From NCBI GenBank assembly GCA_015680685.1, contig MNCI01006653.1, positions 95,090 to 117,129 on the forward strand: DNA of 22,040 bases, given 5' to 3'. The DNA is from Gnetum montanum. Its lineage: Eukaryota; Streptophyta; Gnetopsida; Gnetales; Gnetaceae. The position numbers were made by a program, and so were the translations under genes. Each line of letters begins with the position of its first letter. Within the stretch, counting starts at the first letter, position 1. This document shows positions 18,111 to 22,040 of this stretch, piece after piece. Under the pieces are notes generated by a model, which did no database searches, was not told the origin of the DNA, and saw only the letters and a program-made list of their open reading frames with translations.

Positions 18111-18434
18111 TGATAAGCTAATAGGACTAATGGGTTAATCTTGGTAGAAGTCCATTATCTTCATGGTTTGGGACGATAAGGCCTTGAGTTTCTTTAATTC
18201 TTCAATTAAGTCCTGGATCATTTGGAAAGCTTGATCTAGTCCTTGGGATGCTACTGTTAGTTATGGGGTTTGGATGAAAGGTTAAGGCATACTTTGTGAT
18301 GCTTGTAGTCTTGCTATTAGTTATGGAATGGAAGGAAGAGGTTGTGTCATCACTATGGTTTGCGGGCCAAACAAGGAGAAAGACATTTATGCTGGTATCT
18401 AGGGCACAAATAGTATAAAGGGGATGTGTGACCC

Positions 18435-19181
18435 CTAGCTTGCTTGGGGTCCCATGGTGAACCCCATCTTAGTGGTAGGAGGATTAGTGGTAATAACAAC
18501 CATCGATGATGGTTGCACAATCTGAGGTTTTGTAGCAAGTGGCATGGAAATATGGAAGGTCATGGACTGTGGCACTGAGTGTTTTTCATGTGCAACTATG
18601 ATGGTGGTTTGCCTAAACATGGTTGGATATGGTGGGAAAGAAGGTAATGGAACATGCCTAGAGGAAGAGACAAAGGGGGTGGAAGTGGACACTATGGTCT
18701 TGGGAGTCCCTTGTTGGAAGAGTCCTTTCGAAATGTTCTCAAGCTTAGACTCTACCTCAAATTAATTTTCATCCTCTAGTTACCAATCAAATGTAGCCTT
18801 CTAGTTATCTTCATCTACCTCAATGAGGAGGGCTAAAATGCTAGCATAGAGGTTATTAAGGGGTATTGGGTCACACAGTGAGGAAATATACTCCTTCCCA
18901 TTATGATAGATGAGCTTGAATTCCCTCTTAGCTTGTGCTTTTGCTCGTGGAATTAACATGCTAGCCTAGATCTTGGCACAAATGAAGTTATAGTGCTTTT
19001 CATTTATTGCTAAGAATCTAGGACTTTGCCCCCTAATTCTTAAGGACTACCTACACTTGATGATAGTAAGGTCATTGGGATCATATAGCCTTATGGTGTG
19101 CTAGTCGAACCCATTGCCAATGAATGTGAAATGCAACTTGGTTGATAGTTGGAGCAACATGTTGAAACTTGAGTTTTTCAT
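18435..19181 (-). pseudogene. gag N-terminal region and Pro/Ser/Thr-rich linker
   Basis: Minus strand from ATG 19181: MKNSSFNMLLQLSTKLHFTF, IRLYDPNDLTIIKC, SPRFLAINEKHYNFICAKI, LIPRAKAQAKREFKLIYHNG, LYASILALLIEVDEDN and FEVESKLENISKGLFQQG. Then an 85-codon open stretch (18692-18435) rich in P, S, T and V (VPLPSFPPYPTMF). I recognise no family for the first 160 residues; it is not the usual gag capsid and may be an N-terminal extension. A helical segment, FQMIQDLIEELKKLKAL (18179-18229), links it to the capsid core. Confidence 0.65.
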
Positions 19182-20074
19182 GGTTTTACTATTTTTAGTA
19201 AAAAATGTAGTAAATAGGAAAATCTACTAATGTAGTAGACAAAAAATAGAAAGGTAGTAGAAGATGGTTGCAAAACAATGAAAATGGAAAATGGGAAAGA
19301 GTTTTACCTACTTAATGAAAAACGAGTGTTATAGTAGGAACTAAACTAAATGGAACTATGCTAAATGGAATGATACTAAATGGAATGATGCTAAATGGAA
19401 TGACATAAATTGTAATGGGTGTTTTAGTAGATGAAAAATCTATAGCAAAACCCAACTTTATTTCAACTATGACACCAAGGCTTATGGAAAAAGGATATAA
19501 TAGGAAACGCTAGGTTTGTAGGTATGATTGAAGAATAGAAATAGCTAAAATGGGTTTCTAGCTAAGAATTTGAGTAAAGACTCTCCTTCTAGCACCAAAA
19601 AAATGTTGGAGTTGGAAATATCGATTGCTAGAATGGGAAAACTAAAGGATTCAAGTGACAGAATAGCTTTAACCTTGAATCCCAAGGGCCTATGGAAAAC
19701 TGGACTTAGGGTACCTTGAATAGTATTGTTGATCACCTAGGGACATATAGAACATAAATAGAAATGGTTGTGAAAACATAAATGTAATTGTAGGAAAAAT
19801 CAGAAGTGAAAAGAAAAATAAAAATGTAAAACATAGATAGAATTGATCAAACAAAAATGTAAATGACTTTAGAAATGAAACAAAAATGGAGTTTTTAGTT
19901 GTAGATTCGAAATAGAACAAGTGTAGGAATAAAAACATAAACTAAAACTTGCACAACATGAATAATAAAATTTATAAAAAATAAAAAATTAAGGTTCAAA
20001 AAGTACAAGTTTTTATGTGAAAAGCATAAGAGGTCATTGGCAAAAGCTTGAAGTCCATTGAAAAAGGTAGATTG
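19182..20074 (-). other. 5' leader of the retroelement
   Basis: About 0.9 kb between the primer-binding site and the gag start. The plus strand is very A-rich (19740-20000), so the transcript would be U-rich. A minus-strand frame 19736-19545 is open for 63 codons but shows no known motif. Ogre elements carry an ORF1 here; I cannot show one. Confidence 0.5.
19345..19410. repeat. 15-bp tandem repeat, four units
   Basis: CTAAATGGAACTATG-like units start at 19346, 19361, 19376 and 19391, and a weaker fifth follows. Fifteen bases are five codons; on the minus strand one frame reads PFSII repeated. It lies in the leader, upstream of gag. Confidence 0.8.
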
Positions 20075-20092
20075 CACCCTATTGCAACTCCA
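20075..20092 (-). other. Primer-binding site candidate beside the right LTR
   Basis: When the two LTRs are aligned, homology stops at 274 on the left and at about 20092 on the right. Directly there the minus strand reads TGGAGTTGCAATAGGG, beginning with the TGG required of a PBS. It partly resembles the tRNA-Asp type TGGCGCCGTTGCCGGGG after CpG decay and a 3-base loss, but the tRNA cannot be named with confidence. Confidence 0.4.
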
Positions 20093-20372
20093 CTTTCTAA
20101 TTTTTTTCTAGCTCCTATTCTTAGCAACTTGCAATTGGTTTCCATCAAGGTCTAAAATGGGGGTATGGAAATGGGATTACATGTTTGGTACAAGGGCTAC
20201 TATGTGGGAGTCTATGTGCTAAGTATAGTACAAATTTCTGCTATGAAAAGTATAAGAAAGGTTATAAGGGCTATAACGGACATTGATGGATGGGAAATGG
20301 AAAATGTTGTTATCATCAAGAGGTCGCAAAAATGCCAAGTGTTTGAAACCAAAAAATCATGCAAACATTAGG

Positions 20373-20380
20373 TATTTATA
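20373..20380 (-). promoter_or_regulatory. TATA box of the right (5') LTR
   Basis: Minus-strand CCCTATAAATACC, conserved with 560-567. This LTR would drive the genomic RNA leftward through gag, and transcription would start near 20340. Confidence 0.6.
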
Positions 20381-20992
20381 GGGTAGGGTTGCTATTTTTT
20401 GAGACTACACTAGTGCCATTGATTATTGATAGATTGATAGATTATTTATAGGTATTAGTCATCTTCACCTAGCATAGTTACTATTTTTCGTAAGTCCAGA
20501 ATAGACTACGATCACAAAACCCATCCATTTACTATAAATAGTAAATAGACTTTTATAACTACATTGGACCATTATTACTACATTGGTCTTGATCAACAAT
20601 TATATACTTTAAGTGTAGTTGCCATTTATGGTAAGTTTGGAATGGGCTACAACCAAAAAATCCATCCATTTACTATAAATAGTAAACTAACTTTTGTGAC
20701 TATGTTGACATCCTTCTTACTATGTTCACATTAATGGACTATGCTAAGGTTGCTAGAAAATGGCAAAAGTGGGCAAAAATATGGAAACGCTAAAAATTGT
20801 AGAATTGGTAGAATCCATTGGAATGTGTTATGCTTGGTAAAGAATGTTGTCTTCACTAGCTATTGTTAACTTGGAGTGACTATGCTAGTTGTTGTTGGAA
20901 AAATGGAAATTCCAATGGTCTGAATGTTGCACTTCTACTGGGTCTTGGTAGTGACTATGCTGGCTACTATAACTACTGCGATTATAGTTATT

Positions 20993-21068
20993 GTGACTAC
21001 TAAAAATGTAGTTACTATGAATACTGAAATTGTGAGTACTAAAAATGTAGTTACTATGAATACCCCTA
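20993..21068. repeat. 39-bp tandem repeat in U3 of the right LTR
   Basis: GTGACTACTAAAAATGTAG at 20993 and GTGAGTACTAAAAATGTAG at 21032, both continuing TTACTATGAATAC. The left LTR has only related short words at 1120-1175, so the two LTRs differ in repeat number. Confidence 0.8.
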
Positions 21069-21321
21069 CAAAAGCCCACACAAATGCCAATTTTTAGTTA
21101 TTCCAAAGAAATTTTTAGCATTCCCAAGCCCAAATATGGACATGGGGTACACTTTTCTACTTGGGAAGCAAGGAAATAACAACTTTTAAAGCATTTATTT
21201 GGCTCCAAAAAGCTGAAGTATGCAAGATTGTAGCCCATTGACTACACATCTCCCATTTACAATGAATCCTCATCCCAGGTTGGGAAATGAAGGTTACAAC
21301 ATGAAATTTGGTGGTGTTTCA

Positions 21322-22040
21322 ACTTTAATAATAAAGAAACTCATGTGAGTGGAAGTGGGTATGTTGAAACCATAAAATAATTGTAATATAGATACATCCC
21401 AAGATATATACTCCCATTAAAATTTTATATCTCATTATTACCCACTAGAATCAAACCCATTACTTGGAGCTTTCAAACCAATAGTTGTATCATTAGGCTA
21501 ACACTTCATTATTAGAACAACAATAAAAAGAAAAGGCTCAATGATTTTTAGGATGCCCTTATAGGTTTTCATCCTTATAATCAATCCTAAAAAAATGTCC
21601 CTCTCAACTAGGAAAAGAATTAGGCATTGACATTATTTATAAGAACCCTTATGAGTTTTTACTTCTTACTAAATGCTTCCTTATTAACAACTAGAAAAAG
21701 TGAAAGAAAGATAGAGAGTAATACTAATGCTTAAGCATGAGCTAAGAAACATTTCTAGCAACACTATTGATCCAAAATTTTATTATCTTAAAAAGATTAT
21801 TAACATTCATTAAAGAATAGATAGCTTGAGACTTATTTTTAAAAAATTTGAATAATGTTGACTTTTTGAACTAGGGTAAATCCATCATGAATAGCTACAT
21901 CATTGTGAAAAATATCATGTCATGCAAAATGCAAGGATTTAAGTACTTATAAAAAGAAATCTTATCAATGTGAATAACATTTAACTAATAAAAACTATCC
22001 ATAAAAAATAGTATAAAATAATATTGATATGTAAATTTGA
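21322..22040. other. Right flank, AT-rich, no gene seen
   Basis: Low-complexity AT-rich DNA outside the element. A palindrome CTCATGTGAG lies at 21340-21349. No coding signal or clear element was found, apart from the possible SINE head listed separately. CpG is almost absent, unlike the left flank. Confidence 0.5.
21441..21501 (-). repeat. Possible tRNA-derived SINE head (A and B boxes)
   Basis: On the minus strand TTAGCCTAATGAT (21489-21501) resembles the Pol III A box, and GGGTTTGATTC (21448-21458) the B box GGTTCGATTC with the CpG decayed. The gap of about 31 bases suits a tRNA-like promoter, and TTGG...CCAA in between could be an anticodon stem. No 3' tail or target duplication was established. 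Confidence 0.35.

Larger units (their letters stand above)
15345..19181 (-). pseudogene. gag-protease polyprotein gene, decayed
   Basis: A long minus-strand coding stretch of about 1,280 codons starting at ATG 19181-19179 (MKNSSFNMLLQLSTKLHF). In order: N-terminal region (19181-18700), Pro/Ser/Thr-rich linker (18700-18435), coiled-coil segment, gag core (18110-17700), zinc-knuckle remnant (17203-17141), a spacer with a 179-bp tandem duplication (16938-16581), and aspartic protease (15990-15600). It would form the virus-like particle and cut the polyprotein. Stops are frequent and mostly of the CAG/CAA/TGG-decay type; some shifts exist (for example near 15830). It ends 9.5 kb from RT. In Ogre elements gag-pro and RT-INT are likewise separated, by an intron. 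Confidence 0.85.
274..21321 (-). mobile_element. Giant decayed Ty3/gypsy LTR retrotransposon, Tat/Ogre-like, minus strand
   Basis: Two diverged direct copies of a 1.2-kb LTR (274-1452 and 20092-21321) bracket an 18.6-kb interior. Read on the minus strand the order is LTR, primer-binding site, leader, gag with zinc-knuckle remnant (19181 to about 16900), aspartic protease (15990-15345), a 9.5-kb non-canonical block, RT, RNase H, a second RNase H-like domain, integrase (5775 to about 2600), 3' UTR, polypurine tract, LTR. The second RNase H between RNase H and integrase is known from the Tat lineage. The total of about 21 kb is in the range of Ogre elements. Every coding part has stops or shifts. 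The LTRs differ strongly (by eye about a fifth of positions where I compared them), so the insertion is ancient. Confidence 0.9.
20092..21321 (-). repeat. Right LTR (5' LTR of the minus-strand element)
   Basis: Matches 274-1452 in order (see shared words there). It ends GGTGTTTCA at 21321, the minus-strand TGAAACACC start. It holds the TATA box at 20373-20380. Unlike the left LTR it has two copies of a block ending in CCATCCATTTACTATAAATAG (from about 20504 and 20645, 141 bp apart). It also has a 39-bp tandem repeat at 20993-21068. U3 is dense in GACTATG/GTAGT words (for example GACTATGCTGG at 20952). Confidence 0.9.

Noticed and set aside
19466-19477. ACTATGACACCA as reverse complement of a Met-type primer-binding site
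   Set aside because: Only 9 of 12 bases match, and it is 0.6 kb away from the point where LTR homology ends (20092).

Overview
This window looks like nuclear DNA from a land plant with a large, repeat-rich genome. No intact host gene is visible. Almost the whole window is one very old LTR retrotransposon of the Ty3/gypsy superfamily lying on the minus strand. It is recognisable as the Tat/Ogre-like lineage because, besides the usual reverse transcriptase and RNase H, it carries a second RNase H-like domain (TNN-VEYE, LVVN-V, NTIANAIATLA) between RNase H and integrase. CpG is strongly depleted, and most internal stops fit decay of CAA/CAG/CGA to TAA/TAG/TGA and of TGG to TGA/TAG. This is the mark of long cytosine methylation. 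A gymnosperm or another slow-turnover giant genome is plausible, but the sequence does not settle the species.

Layout, left to right. 1-208: a CpG-rich array of 81-bp units, cut by the window edge. 274-1452: left LTR (the 3' LTR of the minus-strand element). 1452-2560: polypurine tract and 3' untranslated region. About 2600-5775: pol in pieces, read leftward as RT, RNase H, second RNase H and integrase. 5776-6180: transition. 6180-9560, thinning out to about 10085: a satellite-like array of roughly 190-bp units, each carrying nested inverted repeats of a GACTACGCT-type motif. 10143-14679: a decayed multi-exon gene on the plus strand, antisense to the retroelement, with several splice sites that keep the frame. 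14680-15345: AT-rich spacer. 15345-19181: gag-protease, read leftward. 19182-20091: leader and primer-binding site. 20092-21321: right LTR (5' LTR). 21322-22040: AT-rich flank with a possible tRNA-derived SINE.

The notable part is the 9.5-kb block between protease and RT. Ogre elements are known to carry an intron at about this place. Tat elements are also known to carry antisense extra genes and satellite-forming tandem repeats, but near the 3' LTR. Here both kinds of cargo sit between PRO and RT. The antisense gene keeps its introns, as expected if it travelled in an RNA of the opposite sense. The array uses the same GACTA-type motif as the element's own LTRs, which suggests it belongs to this element family rather than to an unrelated insertion. 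A nested insertion (for example a Helitron carrying gene fragments) remains possible, because I see no second pair of LTRs and no clear target duplication.

All coding parts are dead: scattered stops, frameshifts, a missing block in RT, and RT YxDD read as YIGN. The integrase still shows its DD35E spacing exactly.
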